A stretch of DNA of 37,005 nt from Lachnospiraceae bacterium UBA7179 (lineage in GTDB: Bacteria > Bacillota > Clostridia > Lachnospirales > Lachnospiraceae). The translations under genes and the position numbers were made by a program. Positions 23,644-34,429 of the stretch are shown here, one piece after another (the first letter of the stretch is position 1; every line of letters begins with the position of its first letter). The notes under the pieces were generated by a model. The model was given only the letters and a program-made list of their open reading frames with translations. It did no database searches and was not told the DNA's origin. The DNA lies in the NCBI GenBank assembly GCA_002491195.1, contig DKVL01000076.1, forward strand, positions 65,628 to 102,632. The letters are read 5' to 3'.

Positions 23644-26600
23644 TTAGATCAACTCCGCGTCCTTCTTCCAGTTCTCATCCCTTTCCTGACTTGACGCGGT
23701 CGCCCTGGCAAGCTGCAGCACGATCTCGCTGAAATACCGCGGCGGCACATCTTTTAGAAAATAGGCTTTCTTCTTGTCTGCCTCGTCATACACGTAACTG
23801 CCATGCTCCACATCCCCCGCTTTGTAAAATCTTGCATCATACACTGTCACCTCCTCATAATAGCCTCCAACGCCATTGCCGGAAAAGTGCAACTCCACAC
23901 CCATACCAAAATCCGCATCCTCCCGGTAATACGTGTAATATACACCTCCGTCCTGCACAGAGCCGCGATACCAGCCCTGTCCTGTCAGCTTTCCATTCAG
24001 GGAAAGGTCATTGACGATACAGCCGCCAAACCGCTCCATACTTTTCCGGTTTGCTTCCTCCTCTGTCATGTAATAGACGGCCCTGTCAATCTGCTCGATC
24101 GGCTGCGTGATCTCATAGTCCGCAAGCTGTTCCCGCCACGCGGCCTTTTCCTCGTCCGAAAGCTCGATCGGGTGCACCAGGCTGATATGCGCCTGCGCGG
24201 GCAGCGCGTACTCCTCCCCGTCCTGCGTGTTAAACGAGCCGTCCTCCATATAACGGAAGCTCTGCGTCAACTGGTTGTCCTCATAAACGCCCCAGACCAG
24301 ACCGATCGCAAACTGGTGCATCAGCGGATTTTTGACAAAGAGCGTCTTCCACGCGTCCACACTCCACTCCCGCTTTGCGGACAGTGCGTACTCCAGGCGG
24401 GCTTTCTGACTGGTGACAGCCACCTTCATCTGCTTTTTCATTTCCTTAAATTCCGCATATGCCGCTGTGGCCTTACTCTCGTCATCCTTCTTTCCCGGCG
24501 CCGGCAGGTTTTTGAGTTTCTTTCCGCTCTCGTCATACACCTCAACGACAAGATCCAGCGTGAGCATCACCTTAAAAATCCGCTCCCCGTAATCAAATGT
24601 TCTCTGCAGATTTTCGTCAAACCCAAGGTCGGGCACGATGCGGTCGGAAAGCTCCTCGCGCGTGATCCCAAGCTCGGCGGCCGCAAAGTCAAGCGCCTCA
24701 CCTGCAGCAGTCTTCACCTGCTTGAACTTGAATTTTCTGGAAATACCGTCCACGAGCAGCAGCGCGCGCGGCGACGGATTCAGCGCCAGCGCCTTCACCG
24801 CCTCCGCCGCGATCGCTCCCCGCATCATCTGCGGCCATTCCTGAATCTGGCGCTGCAACTTTTGTATGATATCCTCCCCACCATGAATCGACGCCACATA
24901 GAGCACCCATCGCCTCTTGGACTCTGCGCCTGCGGCAAGCCACTTGTCATACAGTTCATTCACATAGCACGCAAACTCCATAGTATTTAACTCCTCCGCA
25001 AGGAGCGCCGCATTTTTGTTGATGCCGCATTTGTCCTGCGATACATAGCACAGCAGGATCGCCTGCAGATATTCCTCGTCCGCCTCCTCACCGTCTTTCC
25101 TGTGCACAGTGGAAAATTTCGTCGCATACGCCCATTCCAGACTCTTTTTCCGGTTTCCCCTGTGCAATTGTCTGATCAGGTCCTCTCTCGAGAGCATTTC
25201 ACTGGAAGCAGCGCTCTCTTCGATATTGAGCGCACCCTGCAGCAGAGTCATCACCTTCGCATTTTTCTCCTTCTCCATCGCCTGCAGGAGCGCCTCATTG
25301 TAATTGCCGCCTTTTTGCTGCCAATGCGCCATGACACGCACCGCCATCTCTCTCTGCGCTGCCTTTTTTGCCTGCAGCAATGCCTTCATATCCTCCGCCC
25401 AGTCTGTCTGCGCATATAAAATATCCAAAAGCTCCTCCTTGACCAGTTTGGAACTGTCGGCTACAAAGCTTAGGATCTCCCGTCTGTTCTGGTCAGGTTC
25501 CTTCCGCAGCACGCGCAGCGCAAGATACCGCCCTTCTGCGCCCGCACCAGAAAATGCGGCAATCGTCTCCTCCCTCCTTGTGCGCAGATAGCCTGCAAAG
25601 GCTTCCTCCGCGCCCTCAGTCAAAATCTCCGTCTTACAGCCGCTGTAGTACGCATTTGCCTTGTATAACGTACCAAATCCCGACAGCTGATGCGCAACGT
25701 CAAGTCCTTCCCCGTCCAAAAGTGCAAAAAAAGCGATCACCCCTTCTGCATTGACAATGCCTTTTCGGATCCTCATATAAGGACAGCGGCGGATCACCAG
25801 AAACACATTACATCTGCTGATAAAGCCGTCGTCATTACAATGTCTTTGATACTTCCACAGATAATCCTGCATCACATATCCATTTTGGAAACCATCACCA
25901 AATTCATTGTCATAGGGATACAACTCGGAAACCGCGCAGTTTCCCCTCAAATATTCCTTTGCAAGCTGCGCGTGCGGCGTATTCGCCACCAGCTGCTGGA
26001 TCATCTGCTCATGATTGCTCTTCATCTTTCCTACCTCCTGTTGGTACAATTCTGGTTTTTCCTGTTTCAGGACATCCTTAAGCACATTGGCCACCATTAC
26101 CGTATCGTAGAAATCCAAGTGTCCGCCAGCACGCTGATAATGCTTTGCCAACAGTTCCGAACCCTTTTCGTCCAACGCCTTTCGATAAAGATCTGGATGC
26201 TTTTCCAACTGTCTCTTTAAAATCTGTCTCTTCTCAGCCATCGCCGCCCAGCAAATGTAAATCTCCGGCTCAATGCCAAACAGCTCATCATAATCCGCAT
26301 TGTCTGTTTTGACAACACCGGGGCCATCGCTACAGACACTTTCCAGGGAATACAGCGCTGCTAATACATTGATGGTCATACACGCCTTGACAATGTTTGT
26401 CAGAACAGGTGAAAGTCTGTGATTCAGATACGCGGTACTGCAGACTGTTTGAAAACGTTTCAGTTCTTCGTTTGTCATGTTCCGCGTTTTGACCTGTCCC
26501 AGCAGCTTTTCTGTAAACTGCCCACCGCGGATTGCGTCGAGCACTTCCGCATGTTCACGGTATTCCTGCCGCACAACCCACGTATTCAAATAGTGGAGCA

Positions 26601-27186
26601 GGATATTTTCGTATGTATCCATATAAGACGCATCCTCCCCGCAAATCTTGTCCGCTTCCTGATATTTCCTGTTAAAATACAACACCAAAACAGGCAAAAC
26701 GTATTTTTCTCCCTCCACTTTGAGCGGTTCAATGACCTCCCTTAAATCCTCAACGCGATTGTGTGCAATCCCCAGCAAGCGGTTCCACATCCCCTGATCC
26801 CAAATCCCTGACGCCGATGTGACATAGTGGACAAACAGGACAATCCTTTTATAAAGTTCAATTTCAACGGCATCAAAGACCACGCCGGAGCCGCCCTGAA
26901 CCAGCTGCGCGCACGTATCATGACCGATGGCAAACAGCACATTGACCAGCTGGATGCAGGTTTCTCTCTGATCTCTCTTGCACAAGCCTTTCATCAACCT
27001 CTCTGCTTCCCTTTCCACCTCCCACGTGATTAAAAAATCCTGCGTCTCAAACTGGTCTAACACCTCGTCACCTGCATCGCCCCTCAGGTATCTCTCCGCC
27101 AACACACAGTCCTGCGCGGAGACATCCAGTTTTTCCAATAGTTCAATCATATCCCCGATCTGGCTGTTATCTGCGTTTGTTACCAT
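23644..27186 (-). CDS. DUF4132 giant paralog 4
   Basis: 1180 residues, no signal peptide or TM segment, so cytoplasmic. The N-terminus shows the array signature (DCVLAERYLRGDAGDEVLDQ F) and a conserved LVNVLFAIGHDTCAQL; the middle is helical and HEAT-like; the hinge (MTLLQGALN to SREDLIRQLHRGNRKKSLEW) is complete; the DUF4132 domain ends with DVPPRYFSEIVLQLARATAS. GGAGG stands nine bases before the ATG. The gap to the next gene is 48 bases. The C-terminal half is GC-rich and almost the same as in paralogs 2 and 3, while the N-terminal half is AT-richer and more variable. Confidence 0.84.
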   Translation of the reverse strand: MVTNADNSQIGDMIELLEKLDVSAQDCVLAERYLRGDAGDEVLDQFETQDFLITWEVEREAERLMKGLCKRDQRETCIQLVNVLFAIGHDTCAQLVQGGSGVVFDAVEIELYKRIVLFVHYVTSASGIWDQGMWNRLLGIAHNRVEDLREVIEPLKVEGEKYVLPVLVLYFNRKYQEADKICGEDASYMDTYENILLHYLNTWVVRQEYREHAEVLDAIRGGQFTEKLLGQVKTRNMTNEELKRFQTVCSTAYLNHRLSPVLTNIVKACMTINVLAALYSLESVCSDGPGVVKTDNADYDELFGIEPEIYICWAAMAEKRQILKRQLEKHPDLYRKALDEKGSELLAKHYQRAGGHLDFYDTVMVANVLKDVLKQEKPELYQQEVGKMKSNHEQMIQQLVANTPHAQLAKEYLRGNCAVSELYPYDNEFGDGFQNGYVMQDYLWKYQRHCNDDGFISRCNVFLVIRRCPYMRIRKGIVNAEGVIAFFALLDGEGLDVAHQLSGFGTLYKANAYYSGCKTEILTEGAEEAFAGYLRTRREETIAAFSGAGAEGRYLALRVLRKEPDQNRREILSFVADSSKLVKEELLDILYAQTDWAEDMKALLQAKKAAQREMAVRVMAHWQQKGGNYNEALLQAMEKEKNAKVMTLLQGALNIEESAASSEMLSREDLIRQLHRGNRKKSLEWAYATKFSTVHRKDGEEADEEYLQAILLCYVSQDKCGINKNAALLAEELNTMEFACYVNELYDKWLAAGAESKRRWVLYVASIHGGEDIIQKLQRQIQEWPQMMRGAIAAEAVKALALNPSPRALLLVDGISRKFKFKQVKTAAGEALDFAAAELGITREELSDRIVPDLGFDENLQRTFDYGERIFKVMLTLDLVVEVYDESGKKLKNLPAPGKKDDESKATAAYAEFKEMKKQMKVAVTSQKARLEYALSAKREWSVDAWKTLFVKNPLMHQFAIGLVWGVYEDNQLTQSFRYMEDGSFNTQDGEEYALPAQAHISLVHPIELSDEEKAAWREQLADYEITQPIEQIDRAVYYMTEEEANRKSMERFGGCIVNDLSLNGKLTGQGWYRGSVQDGGVYYTYYREDADFGMGVELHFSGNGVGGYYEEVTVYDARFYKAGDVEHGSYVYDEADKKKAYFLKDVPPRYFSEIVLQLARATASSQERDENWKKDAELI

Positions 27187-27244
27187 AAATCATTTCCTCC
27201 GATTCAAATTCTGTATCTGCCCTATTATCAGGACTGCTGCTATT

Positions 27245-30200
27245 TTAAATCCCCGCATCCTTCTTCCAGCCCTCATCGCGCTCCTTGCTCGACGCTGTAG
27301 CCCTGGTAAGCTGTAGCACGATCTCGCTGAAATATCTTGGCGGGACATCTCTTAGAAAATACGCCTTCTCCCCGTCCGCCTCATCATAGACATAGCTGCC
27401 GCGCGCCACTGTGCCCGCCTTGTAAAAACGGACGTCGTAGATCGTCACATCCTCCCCTAGTCCGCCGACATAAGTTCCTGAAAAATGCAGTTCCACACCG
27501 ATGCCAACCTCCGCATCCTCGCGGTAATAGGTATCAAATCCGCCAGCATCCTGCACCGAGCCTCGATACCAGCCAAGCCCTGTCAATTTTCCATTCAGGG
27601 AAAGGTCGTTGATGATACAGCCGCCAAACCGCTCCAGCTGCTTCTGGCCGGCTTCCTCCTTCGTCATATAATAAACTTCCCTGTCAAGCTGCTCGACCGG
27701 CTGTATAATATCATAGTCTGACATCTGTTCCTTCCACGCCACCTTGTCCTCGTCAGAGAGCTCCATCGGATGCACCAGACTGATCCGCGCGTCCTTAGGC
27801 AGCGCGTACTCCTCCTCGTCCTGCGTGTTAAAGGAGCCGTCCTCCATATAGCGGAAGCTCTGCACCAGCTTCCCGTCTTCATAGACGCCCCAGACCAGAC
27901 CGATCGCAAACTGGTGCATCAACGGATTTCTGACAAAAAGGGACTTCCATGCATCCACGCTCCACTCCCGCTTTGCAGACAACGCATACTCCAGACGCAT
28001 CTTCTGGCTGGTGACAGTGGTTTTTAGCTGCTTTTTCATCTGCTTAAATTCTTCGTAAGCTGCCGCCGCCTTCACCCCGTCGTCCTTCTTGCCCGGCGCA
28101 GGCAGATTCTTAAGTTTCTTTCCGCTCTCGTCAAATACTTCGACTTCCAGCGCAGGCGTGAGCACCACCTTGAACATGCGCTCTCCGTAATCAAATACTC
28201 TCTCCATGTTCGCATCAAACCCAAGTTCGGGCACGATGCGGTCAGAGAGTTCCTCCCGCGTAATGCCAAGTTCCGCGGCGGCAAATGCGAGCGCCGCGCC
28301 CGCCGCTGTCTTCACCTGCTTAAACGGAAACTTCCTCGCAATACCGTCCACGAACAGCAGTGCGTGCGGCGACGGGTTCAGGGCAAGCGCTTTCACCGCC
28401 TCAGCCGCGATCGCTCCCCGCGCCGCCTTTGGCCACTCCTGAATCTGGTACCGCAGTTTTTGTACGATATCCTCCCCGCCATGAATCGCCGACGCATAGA
28501 GCACCCAGCGTTTTTTTGCTTCCGCGCCCGCCGCAAGCCACCTGTCAAACAGTTCATTTACATAGACGGCAAACTCATCGGCATTGAGCTCCTCCGCAAG
28601 CATCTGCGCATTTTTGCTGACACCGTTTGTCTCCTGCGACACATAACATAACAGAACCGCCTGCAGGTACTCCTCCTGCGCAGCATCGCCGTTTGCCCTG
28701 TGCACGTCCGGAAACGGCTTTTGGTACGCCCACTCCAGGCTTTTCTTTTTATTGCCCTTATGCAGCTGCTTTACCAGATCTTCCCGCGAGAGTGTCCCCT
28801 TGTCCAAACCGCCTTCCTGTCCTTCGAGCGCGTTCTGCAGTATCGTCAGAACTTTCGCATTCTTCTCCTTCTCAAGCGCCTGCAGAAGCACTTCACGATA
28901 GCCGCCGCGCTCCTGCTGCCAGCGTGCGAGCACACGCGCCGCCAGTTCCCGCTGTGCCGCCTTCTTTGCCTCCAACAATATCTTGATCTCGTCAATCCAG
29001 TCCTGCTGCCCATATAAAATATCCAACAGCTCATCCCGGACAAGTTTGGTTCCGTCTGATACATAGCTCAAAATTTCCTGCTTGTTTCGCGCAGCATCCT
29101 TCCTCATGGCAAGCAGCGCGATATAGCGTTCTTTGGCGCTGGCAAAAGCCGCGATCGTCTCCTCCCGCCGCTCGCCGTCCAGATACCGCGCAAAAGCGTT
29201 GACTGTACCGGTTACAAACACCTCAGCTTTACAGCCGCGTCTGATGGTATCCGCCCCACACAGCGCAACAAAACCTTTTAACTGATGGGCAATGTCCATA
29301 TTCTCGCCATCGAGCAGCTGATAAAACCGCTCCACCTGCTCCACTTCCTCGCCTTCCCGCTCAACTACTTTTGTATCCATGGAACACGTCAGTACCATAT
29401 AGGCCTTGCATCTGTCAAAAAATCCCGGATCATCACAATGCTTTTGATATCCCTGCATCCAGTGATAAGAAATGTATCCTATGGAAAATTCCTGCTCATA
29501 TGGATATAATTCCGCGATTTTACAGCGCCCCCACAGATACTCCTGCGCCAGCTTTGCATGTGGTGTATTTCTTACCAGGTTATGAATTACCTTATCATAG
29601 TACGGCTTGTCTGCATGAATCTGTTTGTATAACTGGGGATTTTCCGCTTTCAATACATCCTTCAATGCATTGGTGGCATCAATCCAGTTCTCCCCAGGCG
29701 ATTTGTTGGAATAACCATTGAAAAAACAAGTCGTATACCCTTCTCTGTCGATCGCGTTCAGATAACATTCCTGATTTTTCGCAAGCTGTCTCTTTAAAAC
29801 GCACGGATAATTCTGAACAGCCGCCCAGCGGATATAAGTGTCCGGCGTGATCCAGAACAGATCGTCATAGTCGCCGCCGTCACTGCTGATCTTCTCCTTC
29901 GATGCATCCGAAAATGCCAGGAGCACCCACTCCGCATCCACAGACAGACAGATCCTGACCACATCCACCAGCACATCCGAAAACTGAAAATTCAGGTATG
30001 CCATGCTGCCTATACGGCGCAGCTGACTGCGGGCATCCTCCGAGAAACTGCACTGCACTGCGCCGTCCAGCATTTCTCTGGTAAGCTGGTGTGCACGGAC
30101 TGCGGACACAATCCTGTCATGCCCAAAACATGCCTGCTGCCCAAGCCATTCATCAAGACATCCAAGCAGCATGTCTGCATACTCTTCCATAAGTCCCGCA

Positions 30201-30757
30201 TCCTCCTCCGACAGCTGCTCTGTCCCTGTATATTTCATCCAAAAATAACCTGTCATACCCATTAACAAATGCTGGGTTCCCTCTCCTCTGAGCAGTTCGA
30301 TGCTTTCACGCAGCCTGTCAGGACTGCCCTGTGCCATCTTACTCATGTGGTCCAAACGATACCGGCTGACAAATCCTCCATGTCTTCCCATGAAAAGAAT
30401 AAGCCTTTTATACAACGCACACTCTTCGACAGCTGCAATCGTGTCCCTCAGCTCCCCGTAAAACAAAGCTTCACAGGAATCATGGCCGATCGCAAACAAC
30501 ACATTGAACAGCCGGATACACGCCGCTCTCGTGCCCGCCCTGCGCAATCCTTTCATGTTGTCTTCCAGCGCACTTCTAATCTGATATGAAATGGTACCTG
30601 CAGCAAAATCGATCCGCTGAAACTGGTCTAACACCTCGTCCCCAGCATCGCCGTTTAAGTACTGCTGCGCCAGCGCACAGTCCTGATCCGACACGCCAAT
30701 CTTTACCAGAAATGCGAGCATGTCCACAATCTGCGAATTGCCTTTATTAACGATCAT
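27245..30757 (-). CDS. DUF4132 giant paralog 3
   Basis: 1170 residues from the ATG at 30757, which has GGAGG eight bases upstream and aligns with the starts of the neighbours (MIVN..NSQI..ML); the ATG at 30781 is rejected. It has the same order of parts: DEVLDQF motif near residue 40, LFNVLFAIGHDSC, helical repeats, hinge with SREDLVKQLHKGNKKKSLEW, and DUF4132. N-terminal specificity differs: the region 300-420 (ITPDTYIRWAAVQNYPCVLK, FFNGYSNKSPGENW) has no close match in the others. The gap to the next gene is 58 bases. Confidence 0.84.
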   Translation of the reverse strand: MIVNKGNSQIVDMLAFLVKIGVSDQDCALAQQYLNGDAGDEVLDQFQRIDFAAGTISYQIRSALEDNMKGLRRAGTRAACIRLFNVLFAIGHDSCEALFYGELRDTIAAVEECALYKRLILFMGRHGGFVSRYRLDHMSKMAQGSPDRLRESIELLRGEGTQHLLMGMTGYFWMKYTGTEQLSEEDAGLMEEYADMLLGCLDEWLGQQACFGHDRIVSAVRAHQLTREMLDGAVQCSFSEDARSQLRRIGSMAYLNFQFSDVLVDVVRICLSVDAEWVLLAFSDASKEKISSDGGDYDDLFWITPDTYIRWAAVQNYPCVLKRQLAKNQECYLNAIDREGYTTCFFNGYSNKSPGENWIDATNALKDVLKAENPQLYKQIHADKPYYDKVIHNLVRNTPHAKLAQEYLWGRCKIAELYPYEQEFSIGYISYHWMQGYQKHCDDPGFFDRCKAYMVLTCSMDTKVVEREGEEVEQVERFYQLLDGENMDIAHQLKGFVALCGADTIRRGCKAEVFVTGTVNAFARYLDGERREETIAAFASAKERYIALLAMRKDAARNKQEILSYVSDGTKLVRDELLDILYGQQDWIDEIKILLEAKKAAQRELAARVLARWQQERGGYREVLLQALEKEKNAKVLTILQNALEGQEGGLDKGTLSREDLVKQLHKGNKKKSLEWAYQKPFPDVHRANGDAAQEEYLQAVLLCYVSQETNGVSKNAQMLAEELNADEFAVYVNELFDRWLAAGAEAKKRWVLYASAIHGGEDIVQKLRYQIQEWPKAARGAIAAEAVKALALNPSPHALLFVDGIARKFPFKQVKTAAGAALAFAAAELGITREELSDRIVPELGFDANMERVFDYGERMFKVVLTPALEVEVFDESGKKLKNLPAPGKKDDGVKAAAAYEEFKQMKKQLKTTVTSQKMRLEYALSAKREWSVDAWKSLFVRNPLMHQFAIGLVWGVYEDGKLVQSFRYMEDGSFNTQDEEEYALPKDARISLVHPMELSDEDKVAWKEQMSDYDIIQPVEQLDREVYYMTKEEAGQKQLERFGGCIINDLSLNGKLTGLGWYRGSVQDAGGFDTYYREDAEVGIGVELHFSGTYVGGLGEDVTIYDVRFYKAGTVARGSYVYDEADGEKAYFLRDVPPRYFSEIVLQLTRATASSKERDEGWKKDAGI

Positions 30758-30842
30758 GATAAAATCCTCCTTCTCCGCCAACCAGGATTTTGAAATCCTC
30801 TCGCCGTCAATCGCCCTTGTTTGCCATCCGGCAACGCTCTGC

Positions 30843-33800
30843 TCAGGAAATCAATGCTGCATCCTTCTTCCAGTTCTCATCCCGCTTCTCACACGGCGCA
30901 GTCACCCTGGCAAGCTGCAATACGATCTCACTGAAATACCTTGGCGGGACATCCTTTAAACGATACGCCTTCTCCTTGTCCGCTTCCTCATAGACATAAC
31001 TGCCGTGCGCTATCGTTCCCGCCTTGTAAAAACGGACGTCATAGAGTGTTACATCATCGCCCATGCCGCCGACATATGCTCCGGAAAAATGCAGCTCCAC
31101 ACCGATACCAGCCTCCGCATCCTCGCGGTAATAGATATAAAATCCGCCCCCGTCCTGCACAGAACCGCGATACCAGCCAAGCCCTGTCATCTTTCCATTC
31201 AGGGAAAGGTCATTGAGCACATATCCGCCGAATCGCTCTAATCCCTGCTTGTCCGCTTCCTCCTGTGTCATATGGTAAACCTCCCTGTCAAGCTGCTCGA
31301 CCGGTTGTACGATATCATAGTCTGACACTTGTTCCTTCCACGCTGCTTTCGCCCCATCCTCAAGCTCAAGCGGGTGCACCAGACTGATGCGCGCCTGTTC
31401 GGGCAGCGTGTACTCCTCCTCGTCCTGCGTGTTGAAGGAGCCGTCCTCCATATAACGAAAGCTCTGGATCAGTCTGTCATTCTCATAGACGCCCCAGATC
31501 AGACCGATCGCAAACTGGTGCATCAGTGGATTTCTGACAAACAGCGCTCTCCATGCGTCCGCGCTCCACTCCCGCTTTACAGACAACGCATATTCCAGGC
31601 GCGCCTTCTGGCTGGCGACAGCCGCCTTCATCTGCTTTTTCATCTCCTTAAATTCCGCATACGCCGCAGCGGCCTTGCTCTCGTCGTCCTTCTTCCCCGG
31701 CGCGGGCAGACTTTTGAGCTTCTTTCCGCTCTCGTCATACACTTCGATGTCAAGGGCCGGTGTGAGTATCACCCTAAATATACGTTCTCCATAATCAAAC
31801 GTTCTCTCCATGTTCTCATCAAACCCAAGGTCAGGCACAATGCGGTCGGAAAGTTCCTCACGCGTAATCCCAAGCTCCGCCGCGGCAAATTCAAGCGCCT
31901 CCGCCGCAGCCGCCTTCACCTGCTTAAACTTAAACTTCCGCGCGATGCTGTCCACGATCAGGAGCGATCGCGGCGACGGGCTCAGTGCCAATGCCTTCAC
32001 CGCCTCCGCCGCGATCGCGCCCCTCGCTGCCTGCGGCCACTCCTGGATCTGGTGCTGCAGCTTTTGTATCATATCCTCCCCGCCATGAATCGCCGCCGCG
32101 TAAAGCACCCAGCGTTTCTTGGACTCCGCGCCTGCCGTAAGCCATCTGTCAAACAGTTCATTCATATAAACTGCAAGCTCCGCTGCCCGCAAATCATCCG
32201 CAAGCACCCTGGCATCTTTGCTGACACCGTTCTTGTCCTGCGACACATAACATAGCAGCACCGCCTGCAGATACGCTTCGTCCGCAATCGCTCCATCCAC
32301 CCTGTGCACTGGGGAAAATGGCGTTTCATATGCCCACGCCAGACTTTTCTTTTTGCCGCCCTTGTGCAGCTGTTTTACCAGCTCTTCCTTAGAAAGCGTC
32401 TTTGGGGGCAGATCGCTCTCCTGTATATCGAGCGCACTCTGTAACAGGGCAAGCACCTTTGCATTCTTCTCCTTCTCCATCGCCTGCCGAAGCGCTTCCT
32501 GGTACTTATGATCTCCATCCTCCTGCTGCCAGTGCGCCAGCACCTGTACTGCGATCTCCCGCTGCGCCGCTTTCTTTGCGCCCAGAAGCGCCTTGATCTC
32601 ATCCTCCCAGTCTCTTTGACAATATAAGATCTCTAAAAGTTCCTCCCTGACAAGTTTCGCCGTGTCCGTTGCGCAGTTTAAGATTTCCTGCTTGTTGCGT
32701 GTGGTGTCCCTGCGCATCGCTAGCAGCACCATATAACGCCCCTCCGCCTTGGCGCCGGAAAATGCCGCGATAGTCTCCCCGCGCCGCTCGCTGTCCAGAT
32801 AGCCTGCAAACGCGTTGACAGCGCCCTCCAACAATGTCTCAGCCGAGCACCCTTTGGGACCGGTGTATGCCGTGTAGGATGCCACAAAACCGTTCAGCTG
32901 ATGGGCAATGTCCAGATTTTCGCCAGAAAGCATCTGGAAAAACAGTTCTACATGCTTTTTCTGATCATCCTCGTCTCTCTCAACAATTGTTGTCTTCTCC
33001 CAGCCGATCAGAACAGTAAATGCCTTACACCTGTTGAGAAACGCCTTATCATCCCAATGTCTTTTATGTTCTTTCAGATAATCCCGCCAAAGATGCTCCG
33101 TCGAAAATTCCGCCTCATACGGATATAATTCCGTGATCCTGCTGTTGCCCCGCAGATACTCCCGCGCCAGTTCTGCGTGCGGCGTATCCTTTACCAGATG
33201 CCCAATGATCCGCTCATAATCAGGCTTTCCCGCATCGACCTGTTCATATAAATCCGGATCCGCCTCCTTCAGTACATCCTTCAATACATTGACCGCCTTG
33301 ATGGCATCATCCAATCTGTACTTTTTCTTTGCAAGCAGTGTCGTATACCCGTTTTCATCCATGGCCCGCAGATAACTCTCCTGATTTTTTTCAAGCTGCC
33401 CTTTTAAGACAGGCATTTGCACCAAACGCACAAATTGATGATAATAATATTTCTGTGTGGTCTCAAATGCCACCCATCGAATATACGTTTCCGGATCGAT
33501 CCACAAGATCTCACTGAAGTCTCTATTTCCAGATTCTGATAAATTGTCTGGATCGGTCACATCGGCCAGCGCAAAGAGCACCCACTCCGCATCCACAGAC
33601 AGGCATGTCCTGACAATATCCCGCAGCACATCGGAAAGCGTAAAATTCAGGTATGCCATGCTGCCGATAAAACAGAGCTGTCTGCGCTCAGAGTCCGTAA
33701 AACTGCATTGTTCTGCACTGGCAAGCAGTTCCTTCGTAAGGCGGTTTGTGCGGATTGCGGAGACGATTTCCTCCCGTGCGGCGCAGCCCTGCTTTGCCAG

Positions 33801-34418
33801 CCATTGATCAAGGCAGTCAAGCATACCATCCTCATACGCTTTTATATGCGTCGCATCCTCAGCCCCGATCGCGTCTGCCTCCGCATACTTCCTTGCAAAA
33901 TAGGCTGCCAGAACCGTCAAATAATATTTCGCGCCCTCGCCTCTCAGCTGGTCGATCATTTTTCCCAGATTATCAGGCTTATTGTCGATCTCACGCATCA
34001 GACTGCCCATGTCATGACAGCTCATGCGGTGCGCGTTCAGATATCCAGTCTCCTCCGCGCATTTTTCTATGTAGACCACCATTGACTTATAGCGCTCTCC
34101 ACTCACACAGTCGTGGGAAAACAGAATGCTGCTTGTGCTATGGCCAATTGCAAACAGCACATTAAACAGCCGTTTCCACAAGTCGCCCATTCCGTTCTGG
34201 ATCATCTTCCATTCAATCGAGTTCAACTCCTGCTTCACCTGATATGGAATCGCAGCGGACGCAAAATCAATCCGCTGAAACTGGTCTAACACCTCGTCCT
34301 CAGCTTCGCCGTTCAAATATCTCTCCGCCAGCGCACGGTCCTGCTCCGAAATCCCCAGCTTTCCCAAAAAGGCCAGAACCTCTGCAATCTGTTTGTCATT
34401 TGTATCGATTATCATCAT
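30843..34418 (-). CDS. DUF4132 giant paralog 2
   Basis: 1191 residues, the longest. The start is the ATG at 34418 (or 34415), right after GGAGGGG; the open frame continues upstream through one repeat unit to 34487 but that part has no counterpart in the paralogs. It carries the DEVLDQF motif, LFNVLFAIGHSTSSILF, an insertion near residues 315-335 (TTQKYYYHQFVRLVQMP) absent from paralog 3, then helical repeats, hinge (SKEELVKQLHKGGKKKSLAW) and full DUF4132. Its C-terminal third is close to identical to paralogs 3 and 4 over long stretches. The gap to paralog 3 is 85 bases. Confidence 0.84.
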   Translation of the reverse strand: MMIIDTNDKQIAEVLAFLGKLGISEQDRALAERYLNGEAEDEVLDQFQRIDFASAAIPYQVKQELNSIEWKMIQNGMGDLWKRLFNVLFAIGHSTSSILFSHDCVSGERYKSMVVYIEKCAEETGYLNAHRMSCHDMGSLMREIDNKPDNLGKMIDQLRGEGAKYYLTVLAAYFARKYAEADAIGAEDATHIKAYEDGMLDCLDQWLAKQGCAAREEIVSAIRTNRLTKELLASAEQCSFTDSERRQLCFIGSMAYLNFTLSDVLRDIVRTCLSVDAEWVLFALADVTDPDNLSESGNRDFSEILWIDPETYIRWVAFETTQKYYYHQFVRLVQMPVLKGQLEKNQESYLRAMDENGYTTLLAKKKYRLDDAIKAVNVLKDVLKEADPDLYEQVDAGKPDYERIIGHLVKDTPHAELAREYLRGNSRITELYPYEAEFSTEHLWRDYLKEHKRHWDDKAFLNRCKAFTVLIGWEKTTIVERDEDDQKKHVELFFQMLSGENLDIAHQLNGFVASYTAYTGPKGCSAETLLEGAVNAFAGYLDSERRGETIAAFSGAKAEGRYMVLLAMRRDTTRNKQEILNCATDTAKLVREELLEILYCQRDWEDEIKALLGAKKAAQREIAVQVLAHWQQEDGDHKYQEALRQAMEKEKNAKVLALLQSALDIQESDLPPKTLSKEELVKQLHKGGKKKSLAWAYETPFSPVHRVDGAIADEAYLQAVLLCYVSQDKNGVSKDARVLADDLRAAELAVYMNELFDRWLTAGAESKKRWVLYAAAIHGGEDMIQKLQHQIQEWPQAARGAIAAEAVKALALSPSPRSLLIVDSIARKFKFKQVKAAAAEALEFAAAELGITREELSDRIVPDLGFDENMERTFDYGERIFRVILTPALDIEVYDESGKKLKSLPAPGKKDDESKAAAAYAEFKEMKKQMKAAVASQKARLEYALSVKREWSADAWRALFVRNPLMHQFAIGLIWGVYENDRLIQSFRYMEDGSFNTQDEEEYTLPEQARISLVHPLELEDGAKAAWKEQVSDYDIVQPVEQLDREVYHMTQEEADKQGLERFGGYVLNDLSLNGKMTGLGWYRGSVQDGGGFYIYYREDAEAGIGVELHFSGAYVGGMGDDVTLYDVRFYKAGTIAHGSYVYEEADKEKAYRLKDVPPRYFSEIVLQLARVTAPCEKRDENWKKDAALIS

Positions 34419-34429
34419 CGTTTCCCCTC

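Noticed and set aside
23803..24990. 395-codon plus-strand open frame, and similar ones at 21031-21810 and 31329-32255
   Set aside because: They lie antisense to the GC-rich DUF4132 genes, repeat in the same place opposite each paralog and have no ribosome site; shadows of codon bias.
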